From positions 1 through 64,000 of the IMG/VR virus record IMGVR_UViG_3300036466_000273: 64,000 nt of DNA; one strand, given 5' to 3'. Every line of letters starts with the position of its first letter. The stretch's first letter is position 1. The stretch is from a virus. Under the pieces are notes generated by a model, which saw only the letters and a program-made list of their open reading frames with translations, did not search any database and was not told where the DNA came from. The translations under genes and the position numbers were made by a program. Positions 29,012 through 35,633 of this stretch are shown here, in pieces.

Positions 29012-29085
29012 GTGACTGTAGCTCAATGGTAGAGCAACTGACTGTGACTCAGTGTATTGGGGTTCAACTCCCCACAGTCACACCA
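29012..29085 (+). tRNA. tRNA-His (GTG)
   Basis: Acceptor GTGACTG/CAGTCAC, discriminator A, CCA encoded. Anticodon arm ACTGA-CTGTGAC-TCAGT gives GTG. The base before position 1 is G, as expected for the extra G of histidine tRNA, but the opposing discriminator is A rather than C. Confidence 0.93.
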
Positions 29086-29092
29086 ATAATAA

Positions 29093-29169
29093 GCGTCCGT
29101 CGTCTAGCTTGGTAAGGACACTGCCCTTTCACGGCAGTAACGAGGGTTCAAATCCCTTCGGGCGCTCCA
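29093..29169 (+). tRNA. tRNA-Glu (TTC)
   Basis: Acceptor GCGTCCG/CGGGCGC, CCA encoded. Anticodon arm CTGCC-CTTTCAC-GGCAG gives TTC. Confidence 0.94.
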
Positions 29170-29176
29170 ATAATAT

Positions 29177-29251
29177 GCCGCTGTAGCTCAATGGTAGAGG
29201 TGCCGACTTGTAATCGGCGGGTTAGAGGTTCAAGTCCTCTCGGCGGCTCCA
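29177..29251 (+). tRNA. tRNA-Thr (TGT)
   Basis: Acceptor GCCGCTG/CGGCGGC, CCA encoded. Anticodon arm GCCGA-CTTGTAA-TCGGC gives TGT. Confidence 0.94.
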
Positions 29252-29260
29252 AACAACTAT

Positions 29261-29334
29261 AGGGGTGTATTTCAATGGTAGAATAACGGTCTCCAAAACC
29301 GTAGATGGGGGTTCAACTCCTCCCACCCTTGCCA
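29261..29334 (+). tRNA. tRNA-Trp (CCA)
   Basis: Acceptor AGGGGTG/CACCCTT, discriminator G, CCA encoded. Anticodon arm ACGGT-CTCCAAA-ACCGT gives CCA. Confidence 0.94.
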
Positions 29335-29342
29335 AATACTTA

Positions 29343-29429
29343 GGGAAGGTGTGCCGAATTGGTGAAGGCAGCGGTCTGTAAAACCGTGACAGAGAAACGT
29401 TGATGGTTCAAGTCCATCCCTTCCCACCA
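29343..29429 (+). tRNA. tRNA-Tyr (GTA)
   Basis: Acceptor GGGAAGG/CCTTCCC, discriminator A, CCA encoded. Anticodon loop CTGTAAA gives GTA. A long variable arm is present, as normal for bacterial tyrosine tRNA. Confidence 0.95.
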
Positions 29430-29437
29430 TAATTAAA

Positions 29438-29530
29438 GGAGGGCTAAGTCCATAATTGGTATTGGCGCGGTCTTGAAAACCGTTGGGCGTTAATAGCGTT
29501 CTCAGAGTTCGAGTCTCTGGCTCTCCGCCA
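29438..29530 (+). tRNA. tRNA-Ser (TGA)
   Basis: Acceptor GGAGGGC/GCTCTCC, discriminator G, CCA encoded. Anticodon loop CTTGAAA gives TGA. Long variable arm as expected for serine. Confidence 0.95.
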
Positions 29531-29536
29531 AATTTA

Positions 29537-29623
29537 GGAAGAGTGTCCGAATTGGTAAGGAGCCCGACTGCTAATCGGGTAGGCGTAATAGCTTTGAAGG
29601 TTCGAGCCCTTCCTCTTCCGCCA
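29537..29623 (+). tRNA. tRNA-Ser (GCT)
   Basis: Acceptor GGAAGAG/CTCTTCC, discriminator G, CCA encoded. Anticodon arm CCCGA-CTGCTAA-TCGGG gives GCT. Long variable arm present. Confidence 0.95.
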
Positions 29624-29633
29624 AATAAATTAT

Positions 29634-29705
29634 AGGGGTATAGTTCTAATTGGTCGAATTGCGGTTAACTTACCGTAGATGGGAGTTCGAATCTCCCTGC
29701 CCCTA
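29634..29705 (+). tRNA. Aberrant tRNA, identity unclear (AAC or TAA region)
   Basis: Acceptor AGGGGTA/TGCCCCT and T arm GGGAG-TTCGAAT-CTCCC are intact, but the anticodon arm GCGGT-TAACTT-ACCGT leaves only six loop bases instead of seven, and no CCA is encoded (the 3' end reads A then TACAT). A normal loop would need one more base, so the anticodon cannot be read safely. It resembles a decayed relative of the tRNA-Trp gene two places upstream by its acceptor and GTAGATGGG stretch. Confidence 0.65.
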
Positions 29706-29714
29706 TACATTAAA

Positions 29715-29818
29715 TGCCCGACAAGCCTCTCCTTAGAATCTACTAGATGAAGTGAAGCTCAAATCGTGACCGAGCATAAACGGTATCGCCTGTAGGACGC
29801 TATAGGAATCGGGTTTTT
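29715..29818 (+). ncRNA. Candidate structured RNA inside the tRNA array
   Basis: A 100-base stretch between two tRNA genes that cannot be folded as a tRNA. CCCGA (29717-29721) pairs with TCGGG (29809-29813), which is followed at once by TTTTT (29814-29818), so it has a terminator-like end. Inside, ATCT-act-AGAT and ACCG (29769-29772)/CGGT (29781-29784) form further hairpins. It could be a small RNA made with the tRNAs or a terminator with a long loop. Confidence 0.5.
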
Positions 29819-29830
29819 CTAGCAATTTAT

Positions 29831-29907
29831 ACTACCGTAGCCCAACTGGCAGAGGCGCTAGATTTAGGCTCTAGTTGTTAGGAGTTCGACTCTCCTCGGT
29901 AGTACCA
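29831..29907 (+). tRNA. tRNA-Leu (TAG)
   Basis: Acceptor ACTACCG/CGGTAGT, discriminator A, CCA encoded. Anticodon arm CTAGA-TTTAGGC-TCTAG gives TAG, reading CUA, a frequent codon here. As in the other leucine tRNA, the variable loop is only about five bases. Confidence 0.92.
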
Positions 29908-29914
29908 AATCTAT

Positions 29915-29988
29915 AGGGGTATAGCTCAATGGTAGAGCATTAGACTTTGAATCTAAGTATGTAGGTTCGATTCCTACTACCCCCTCCA
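29915..29988 (+). tRNA. tRNA-Gln (TTG)
   Basis: Acceptor AGGGGTA/TACCCCC with an A-C mismatch at the first pair, discriminator T, CCA encoded. Anticodon arm TTAGA-CTTTGAA-TCTAA gives TTG. A weak first pair is also a feature of bacterial glutamine tRNAs. Confidence 0.92.
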
Positions 29989-29995
29989 AATTTGC

Positions 29996-30072
29996 CGGAG
30001 TGTAACTCAGCTGGAGAGAGTGACGGATTACGAATCCGTAAGTCGTAGGTTCGAATCCTACCACTTCGGCCA
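29996..30072 (+). tRNA. tRNA-Arg (ACG)
   Basis: Acceptor CGGAGTG/CACTTCG, discriminator G, CCA encoded. Anticodon arm ACGGA-TTACGAA-TCCGT gives ACG. Reading CGC/CGA as well as CGU would need host tadA to deaminate the A. Confidence 0.94.
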
Positions 30073-30096
30073 TTAAATAAGTAGTACCAAATCTAT

Positions 30097-30172
30097 CGGA
30101 GTGTAGCTCAGTTGGGAGAGTAGCCGCCTTGGACGCGGGCAGTCGCAGGTTCGAGTCCTGCCACTCCGACCA
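30097..30172 (+). tRNA. tRNA-Pro (TGG)
   Basis: Acceptor CGGAGTG/CACTCCG, discriminator A, CCA encoded. Anticodon loop CTTGGAC gives TGG; the outermost pair of the anticodon stem is a G-G mismatch. Last tRNA of the array. Its acceptor and T-arm sequence closely resemble the preceding tRNA-Arg gene, suggesting duplication. Confidence 0.92.
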
Positions 30173-30230
30173 TTAAATAAGAGCTCTCCATCGTTCAGTA
30201 AAGGCTTTTGCTTGTTTGAGGGAGAATGGT

Positions 30231-30494
30231 GTGAAAAAAGAAGAAGTACAAAAAAAGGTAATGGCGGTAGGAGATGCAGTAATTACTTATCGAAGTAAAA
30301 ATTCTAACAAGCTGAAATACAATGTATGCACGTTAGACTTCGATAATAGCTACATCAAAAGCAAAGTACGAAAAGCTGAAGAATCAGAAGATACTATTCT
30401 ATTCTTTTGTTGGGATACTGACTCCTACCGGCTACTAAGACCTGAGTATATTACTAAGGTCGTGGCATTAACCTCTATCTTGAAAGGAGTATAA
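30231..30494 (+). CDS. Protein of unknown function (87 aa), GTG start
   Basis: An 87-residue protein beginning at GTG 30231 (MKKEEVQKKVMAVGDAV), with GAGGGAG (30218-30224) 6 bases upstream. The end has DTILFFCWDTDSYRLLRPEYI, typical of a small phage protein with an SH3-like barrel. First gene after the tRNA array. Confidence 0.65.
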   Translation: MKKEEVQKKVMAVGDAVITYRSKNSNKLKYNVCTLDFDNSYIKSKVRKAEESEDTILFFCWDTDSYRLLRPEYITKVVALTSILKGV

Positions 30495-30799
30495 TGGATG
30501 GTACAATAGAAGATAATGAAATCTTTTATCGTATTCTAAATGAAGATGAAAATGGGTTCAACCAGCTACGGTTAGTAGTTAATAGACTTAGAGGAATCGA
30601 ATATTTACATCTTAGAGAATACTATCTTGATTTCGATGGAGAATGGTGCCCAAGCCCTAGAGGACTAGCCACACCACTAGACTTAAATACAGTATCTGAA
30701 CTACTGATAGGGCTTGCAGAGATAATTTCACTAGCAGAATCTAGAGAAATTATCGAGGAGTACTTTGGAGATATTATTAATAATATCTACGAACAGTGA
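30494..30799 (+). CDS. Protein of unknown function (101 aa)
   Basis: A 101-residue acidic protein. The segment RLVVNRLRGIEYLHLREYYLDFDGEWCPSPRGLATPLD resembles the PC4-like single-stranded DNA/coactivator fold pattern of phage proteins, but I cannot be sure. One-base overlap with the previous gene, then 9 bases to the ligase gene. Confidence 0.6.
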   Translation: MDGTIEDNEIFYRILNEDENGFNQLRLVVNRLRGIEYLHLREYYLDFDGEWCPSPRGLATPLDLNTVSELLIGLAEIISLAESREIIEEYFGDIINNIYEQ

Positions 30800-30808
30800 G
30801 GAGAGGGA

Positions 30809-31744
30809 ATGAAGGAATTTCTTGACAAAGCATCTACGGCTTACTATGAAGGGAGCCCTATTATATCAGATGAAGAATTTGATAGGCTTTCTAGAGCATG
30901 TAACTACCGAAGTGTAGGCTATTCAGTAGAAGGTGGTGTGGAACTCCCATACCGCCTCTACTCCCTTGAAACAATTTTTGAGGGAGAGTCTTATCCGATT
31001 GATATTAGTAGTAAATCTACGATAAAATCACCTAAATTGGATGGATTAGCAATAGCTCTAATATATGTACATGGTAATCTACTATCAATAATCACTAGAG
31101 GTGATTGTAAAGTTGGTAAAGATGTTAGCAGGCATATTCCTTCATTCCCTGTACCCAAAAGTATTAAAACTACGGAAGAGGTAGTACAGATTAATGGAGA
31201 GTTAGTCGCTCCCAAAGATATCCCCAGAGCACGTAATTATGCTTCTGGAGCAGTAGGGCTAAAAGATACTAAGGAATTTGCCACTAGAGACTTAACTTTT
31301 GTAGCTTATGGAATAATTCCATACCCAACTGATAACTTTTCTACCGATATGGAACTACTCAGAAGCCGAGGCTTCAAAACAGTTCTAGATGCGGAAGGTT
31401 TGAATAAATTTCCTACTGATGGGATTGTTTATCGCCTTAATAGTAATAAAAAGTATCTTGATGCTGGATTTACGGCGAGAGAGCCAAAAGGAGCTTTTGC
31501 TCTAAAAACTCTTAAAACTGGAATAACTACTACCTTAAAAGATGTTGTATGGCAGGTAGGGAAATCAGGTATAGTAAGTCCAGTAGCAATTCTAGAGCCT
31601 ATTGAAATTGACGGAGCAACAATTTCTAGAGCTACACTTCATAATATAAAATATATAGATGCTCTAGGCTTAGAAATTGGTTGTGATGTAGAAGTAATAC
31701 GTTCAGGAGACATTATTCCACGTATTGTACGAAGGGTTGATTAA
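30809..31744 (+). CDS. NAD-dependent DNA ligase, N-terminal subunit
   Basis: A 311-residue protein equal to the first half of LigA. It holds domain Ia (AYYEGSPIISDEEFDRL, 11-27), the adenylation domain with catalytic Lys76 in SPKLDGLAIAL, NGELVAP (about 130), DGIVYRL (about 206) and the OB part with WQVGKSGIVSPVAILEP. It seals nicks using NAD+. The zinc finger, HhH and BRCT parts are in the separate downstream gene. A two-piece NAD ligase is also known from phage T5. GAGGAGAGGG precedes the ATG. Confidence 0.93.
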   Translation: MKEFLDKASTAYYEGSPIISDEEFDRLSRACNYRSVGYSVEGGVELPYRLYSLETIFEGESYPIDISSKSTIKSPKLDGLAIALIYVHGNLLSIITRGDCKVGKDVSRHIPSFPVPKSIKTTEEVVQINGELVAPKDIPRARNYASGAVGLKDTKEFATRDLTFVAYGIIPYPTDNFSTDMELLRSRGFKTVLDAEGLNKFPTDGIVYRLNSNKKYLDAGFTAREPKGAFALKTLKTGITTTLKDVVWQVGKSGIVSPVAILEPIEIDGATISRATLHNIKYIDALGLEIGCDVEVIRSGDIIPRIVRRVD

Positions 31745-31763
31745 ACCTATCAAAAAATTATAC

Positions 31764-31792
31764 TTGACTTTTTCCTCGAATATTAGTATAAT
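31764..31792 (+). promoter_or_regulatory. Sigma70-type promoter P14, between ligase halves
   Basis: TTGACT (31764-31769), 17-base spacer, TATAAT (31787-31792). CCTC (31774-31777) is complementary to GAGG (31811-31814), the Shine-Dalgarno site for ATG 31817. A transcript from it would start at or very near ATG 31802. Confidence 0.92.
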
Positions 31793-31816
31793 ATAAAAAT
31801 AATGAAAGTTGAGGCT

Positions 31817-32575
31817 ATGAAGGAAATTATTCCACCTACAAATTGCCCCGAGTGTAATAGCAACCTACTATGGGTTAATGACCAGTTATATTGTAAAAAT
31901 TCAAGTTGTCCGGCTATAACACTGAAAGCCTTGCAACATTTTACTAAAACTGCGAAAATAAAGGGATTAGGAGAAGCTTCACTCCTAAAACTGGAAATTA
32001 ATAGCATAGTAGAGCTTTACCAACTTTCAAAGGAAGACTTTATTGATGCTTTAGGTGAGAAAAACGGTACTAAGTGTTACAATGAGTTGGAGAAATCGAA
32101 AAAACTCCCCCTCAACATGCTTTTACCTGCTTTCAACATCCCTTTAATTGGCAATACTGCTTCTAGTAAAATCTGTTCTAAAGTTTCACATATTGATGAA
32201 ATAACAGAAAGCTCTCTTAAAGACGCAGGAATCGGACCGAAAGCATCAGCAAATTTGTTAAACTGGCTTAATAAAGTATATAAGCCAATGTATGAGAATA
32301 TTCTACCGTTTGATTTTAAATCATCCAATGTCGTAGAGACTAACACTGAGGACTCCAAAGGTACAGTTTGCATAACAGGGAAGCTTAAGACTTTCAAAAC
32401 CAAAGCGGAAGCAGAGCAAGCTTTACACAATAAAGGATACTCCACAGTTCCTAGGATGACAAAAGCAGTAGATATTCTAGTCAATGAGAGCGGAATAGAA
32501 TCCGCAAAAACCGAGAAAGCCAGAGAATCTGGCGTAACTATTGTTACAAACCTTAACCAACTTTTAGGAGACTGA
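31817..32575 (+). CDS. NAD-dependent DNA ligase, C-terminal subunit
   Basis: A 252-residue protein equal to the second half of LigA: zinc finger Cys10, Cys13, Cys26, Cys31, then helix-hairpin-helix repeats (about 45-150, GLGEASLLKLEINS, FNIPLIGNTAS, AGIGPKASANLL) and a BRCT domain from about 165 (GTVCITGKLKTFKTKAEA). Alone it cannot adenylate DNA. ATG 31817 has GAGG 3-6 bases before it; ATG 31802 is in frame and would be nearly leaderless. It has its own promoter, so the two subunits may be made in unequal amounts. Confidence 0.9.
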   Translation: MKEIIPPTNCPECNSNLLWVNDQLYCKNSSCPAITLKALQHFTKTAKIKGLGEASLLKLEINSIVELYQLSKEDFIDALGEKNGTKCYNELEKSKKLPLNMLLPAFNIPLIGNTASSKICSKVSHIDEITESSLKDAGIGPKASANLLNWLNKVYKPMYENILPFDFKSSNVVETNTEDSKGTVCITGKLKTFKTKAEAEQALHNKGYSTVPRMTKAVDILVNESGIESAKTEKARESGVTIVTNLNQLLGD

Positions 32576-32580
32576 TTAAA

Positions 32581-33315
32581 ATGGCAAAAACTACACAAAA
32601 ATGGACTGAAGAGCGTACTGCACAACTTACTAACATCTTTCCGGAAGGAACATATGTTACTCAAGAAGATGTAGCAAAAGCTGCTGACGCTCTCGAGACC
32701 TCTGCTCGTTCTGTATCTAGTAAACTTCGTAAGCTGGGCTATGATGTTCAGCTGGCATCTGAAGTAGCTAAGAGCAAAGCATTTTCAGAGGAAGATGAAG
32801 CTAAGCTGAAAGAGCTGCTTACTAATAACCAAGGTACCTTTACCTACGGTGAACTTGCAGAGCAGCTTGGTGGGGATTTCACCGCTAAAAAAGTGCAGGG
32901 CAAAGTTCTTAGTATGGAACTTACCGACTTTGTACGCCCTACCCCGAAGGTAGAAGCTGCTAAAAAGTACACTGATGAAGAGCAGGCTACTTTTGTACAG
33001 ATGGTACAGGACGGTGCTTTCATTGAAGAAATCGCTGAGAAGCTTGGTCGTGCTACTAACTCCATTCGTGGTAAGGCTCTCAGCCTTCTTCGTTCTGGTG
33101 AAATTGATGCTATTCCTAAGCAGAAGGAGTCAAAAGCAGTTGAGTCTGTTGATGCTCTTGCAGACCTTGGAGACAAAGTAGCTGAGATGACTGTAGCAGA
33201 GATTGCAGAAGCTATTGGGAAGACTGAGCGTGGTGTAAAAACAATGCTTACTCGTCGTGGTATTTCTGCCTCTGACTATGACGGTGCTGCCAAAGCTGAG
33301 AAAAAAAGCAGATAA
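32581..33315 (+). CDS. Myb/SANT-like repeat DNA-binding protein (paralogue 3)
   Basis: A 244-residue basic protein made of about four related helical repeats: about 7-55 (KWTEERTAQL to SSKLRKLGYDV), 62-110 (FSEEDEAKLKELL), 120-175 (YTDEEQATFVQMV to IRGKALSLLRSGE) and 195-230 (MTVAEIAEAIGKTERGVKTML). The first repeat matches the smaller proteins at 131 and 28435. The position between ligase and helicase is that of the abundant T5 DNA-binding protein D5, so a coating or transcription-control role is inferred. Followed by a GC-rich hairpin. Confidence 0.8.
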   Translation: MAKTTQKWTEERTAQLTNIFPEGTYVTQEDVAKAADALETSARSVSSKLRKLGYDVQLASEVAKSKAFSEEDEAKLKELLTNNQGTFTYGELAEQLGGDFTAKKVQGKVLSMELTDFVRPTPKVEAAKKYTDEEQATFVQMVQDGAFIEEIAEKLGRATNSIRGKALSLLRSGEIDAIPKQKESKAVESVDALADLGDKVAEMTVAEIAEAIGKTERGVKTMLTRRGISASDYDGAAKAEKKSR

Positions 33316-33329
33316 GTAATTGTATTATA

Positions 33330-33352
33330 GGGAGGGGTACTTTACCCCTCCC
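33330..33352 (+). other. GC-rich hairpin after the DNA-binding protein gene
   Basis: GGGAGGGGTA and TACCCCTCCC pair perfectly around a three-base loop. No T-run follows, so it is more likely an mRNA stabiliser or processing site than a strong terminator; it would allow reduced read-through into the helicase gene. Confidence 0.6.
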
Positions 33353-33375
33353 TGCCTTAAATCGGGGAGCCTCTT

Positions 33376-34740
33376 TTGAATATAACACAAGTATTTCTTA
33401 AAAAAGTTATATCAGAGGTGGATTCTGACACTTGGGCACAGGTAAGGCCTCACTATCTGCCTGCTGAATATCACAGTGTTTATAAAATTATAAATAAATA
33501 CTTTGAAGACCACAGTAGGCTTCCTTCCTTTGATGCACTAAAGCTCTCCGTCAGAAGCGATGTTGTATTAAATAAAATATATGCTATATCTTTAGCAGAG
33601 GATGTTGACCTTCCAAACTCTGAATTGTTAGAGTATGTTAAGAATCAATATGCTCAAGAGGAGATACTGGACCAAATATCTAAATATCTTGAAGAGTCTA
33701 TAATGATAGATTCTGCTAAAGATAATATAACACACCTTTCAAATATAATTGCTCATGTCGAAGATAGGGTTGATATGAAAGACCCGGAGGAGGACATGAA
33801 CAGAATAGAGTTATTTGATTCCGAGGAAGACCTTAGTAAAGCATTCTCGCTTGGGTTGAACTCTGACTTTGACTCTAAATTTAAGTTCGGCTGTACCGAT
33901 TATATACTTATTGGTGGTGTTAGAGGTACGGGTAAGTCCCTTACTTGCTCTAATATAGCTGTCCATGCGTATGAACAGTTGCAGCGTTCTTCAATATATT
34001 TCACAATAGAGATGACACCTAGGGCTGTACTACAGCGCAACTGTGCTATAGCTACAGGTATTCCAGCCTCTAAAATGCGAAGCAAAACTTTATCAGTAGA
34101 AGAATGGCGTATTGTTGCTAAATGGTGGTCTGGTCGCTTTACTGATGGAGAAAAGGCTTATGAAAAATACCTACAACATCGTAGTTTTGACGAACTACAC
34201 GGAGACTTAGCTAGGCTCCCTCTTTTAGAAGAAAAACAACTTGATATCGTTTACGATCCGTCTATGACGCTAGCAACGATAAGGAGCGAACTTGATAAAA
34301 AGGTAGAGCGATTAAAACCTGCCGTTATCTTAGTGGACTATGTCAACCAAGTGAGTAGATTTGGTCATAGGAAAATGGGACAATATGATTGGACAGAACA
34401 GATTGAGGTTTCAAAAGCTTTAAAAGCTATAGCCCAAGAATACCAGATTCCTGTAGTATCACCTTACCAAATCGATGCAACAGGGGAAGCTAGATTCGCG
34501 AAAGGGTTACTAGACTCAGCGGATGCGGCTTTCACACTAGACGCACACAAGAAAGAAGACGAATGCATAACTTTCAAGTGTGCTAAGATGAGAGATAACG
34601 AAGAGGTTGATTTTACTTCTAAAATGAATTGGTCTACATTGAAGATGGGGCCTGAACCAGCACAACTACCGGAAAAAGAAACAAAAGAGAAATCTTCAAA
34701 ATCTAATAATTCCACTGGGGAGGATGTCTACGATTTATAA
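33376..34740 (+). CDS. Replicative DNA helicase (DnaB-like)
   Basis: A 454-residue RecA-fold helicase. The N-terminal domain (1-150) is helical; the motor domain has the Walker A loop GGVRGTGKS near 179-187, then SIYFTIEMT, a Walker B-like ILVDYVNQV (about 320) and SPYQIDATGEARFAKG near 365-380. It unwinds DNA ahead of the polymerase and pairs with the primase downstream. The TTG start at 33376 is chosen because GGGGAG (33364-33369) lies 6 bases before it and no earlier ATG exists. A terminator follows. Confidence 0.9.
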   Translation: MNITQVFLKKVISEVDSDTWAQVRPHYLPAEYHSVYKIINKYFEDHSRLPSFDALKLSVRSDVVLNKIYAISLAEDVDLPNSELLEYVKNQYAQEEILDQISKYLEESIMIDSAKDNITHLSNIIAHVEDRVDMKDPEEDMNRIELFDSEEDLSKAFSLGLNSDFDSKFKFGCTDYILIGGVRGTGKSLTCSNIAVHAYEQLQRSSIYFTIEMTPRAVLQRNCAIATGIPASKMRSKTLSVEEWRIVAKWWSGRFTDGEKAYEKYLQHRSFDELHGDLARLPLLEEKQLDIVYDPSMTLATIRSELDKKVERLKPAVILVDYVNQVSRFGHRKMGQYDWTEQIEVSKALKAIAQEYQIPVVSPYQIDATGEARFAKGLLDSADAAFTLDAHKKEDECITFKCAKMRDNEEVDFTSKMNWSTLKMGPEPAQLPEKETKEKSSKSNNSTGEDVYDL

Positions 34741-34784
34741 AGGCTCGAATATCTTATAATAAAGGTTTCGAGCCTTTATTTTTT
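34739..34784 (+). terminator. Rho-independent terminator after helicase
   Basis: AAAGGCTCGAA (34739-34749) pairs with TTCGAGCCTTT (34767-34777) and is followed by ATTTTTT. It starts inside the helicase stop codon. Since the primase gene follows without a recognisable promoter, it is likely to be partial. Confidence 0.8.
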
Positions 34785-34796
34785 GCAGGAGAAGTT

Positions 34797-35633
34797 ATGA
34801 ATGTAAAAGAGCTACTAGATAAAAAGAAAATATATCATAAAACCTCTGGTAGAGATTTTGTCATTAATTGTCTCAACCCAGAGCATGACGACTCCAATCC
34901 TAGTATGCGAGTTGACCAAGTTCTAGGAATATTCCACTGTCTCTCATGCGGGTACAAAGGTAATATCTTTCATTATTTTGGGGAAAAATTCAATAAGATT
35001 GACACCGCCAGAGAGACACTACATCGCAAAATTGAAGATATCCGCGCCGAGTCAGTAGGATTGAGATTTCCCGAAGATTACGCATTACTAGAAACGGATT
35101 ATCGTGTGTCAGTAGAAACTCTACGAGAATTCGAAGCCTTTAGATCTTCTAGTAAAGACTACTCTAACCGTATAATCTTTCCGATACGGGATTTGAAAGA
35201 TAAGATAGTGTGTTTCATAGGGCGTTCAGAAGACCCCTATGAAAAGAAACAAAAGTACAAAATCTATCCTAATAGAGCTAAAGTTCCTCTTTTCCCGCTC
35301 AGCAAAGCTGTGCCCTTGCAGGGCAAATTCTTGCTAGTCGAGGGACTATTTGACATGCTTAACTTATGGGACAATGGGTATAGAAATGTTGTCTGTTCCT
35401 TTGGCACAAGTACTGTTTCTAAGGAAAAAATAGAATTACTAAAAATGATGGGTGCAACAGGAATTGACATTTGTTTCGACCCAGACGATGCAGGACAGGC
35501 AGCTGCAGAAAAAGTAAAAGAGCTAATTGAAGAACAAGAAATGGACGTACGAAATATTAATCTAAGGGATACCGACCCGGGAGATTTAACACCAAATCGG
35601 GCATCCAGACTAAAGGAAAAATTGTATGGCTAA
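34797..35633 (+). CDS. DNA primase (DnaG-type)
   Basis: A 278-residue primase: CHC2 zinc finger with Cys25, His30, Cys48 and Cys51 (CLNPEHDDSNPSMRVD, CLSCGYKG), followed by a TOPRIM catalytic domain with Glu182 in LLVEGLFDML and the acidic DPDDAG near 228. It makes RNA primers for the lagging strand. It lacks a long C-terminal helicase-binding domain. AGGAG upstream; overlaps the polymerase gene by 8 bases. Confidence 0.92.
   Translation: MNVKELLDKKKIYHKTSGRDFVINCLNPEHDDSNPSMRVDQVLGIFHCLSCGYKGNIFHYFGEKFNKIDTARETLHRKIEDIRAESVGLRFPEDYALLETDYRVSVETLREFEAFRSSSKDYSNRIIFPIRDLKDKIVCFIGRSEDPYEKKQKYKIYPNRAKVPLFPLSKAVPLQGKFLLVEGLFDMLNLWDNGYRNVVCSFGTSTVSKEKIELLKMMGATGIDICFDPDDAGQAAAEKVKELIEEQEMDVRNINLRDTDPGDLTPNRASRLKEKLYG

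Noticed and set aside
29715-29818. A fourteenth tRNA gene in the array
   Set aside because: No T-arm consensus (GGTTCRA), no acceptor with CCA and no seven-base anticodon loop could be found.
29864-30073. 69-residue minus-strand ORF with repeated VGFEPTTY/VGIEPTYL segments
   Set aside because: It is the antisense of tRNA T arms and acceptor stems, a well-known false ORF in tRNA arrays.
32844-33176. 110-residue minus-strand ORF opposite the Myb/SANT repeat gene
   Set aside because: Antisense of an alanine-rich coding region; no ribosome site and wrong strand for the operon.
33330-33352. Rho-independent terminator before the helicase gene
   Set aside because: Stem is strong but no T-run follows, and the helicase gene has no promoter of its own; kept as a hairpin only.
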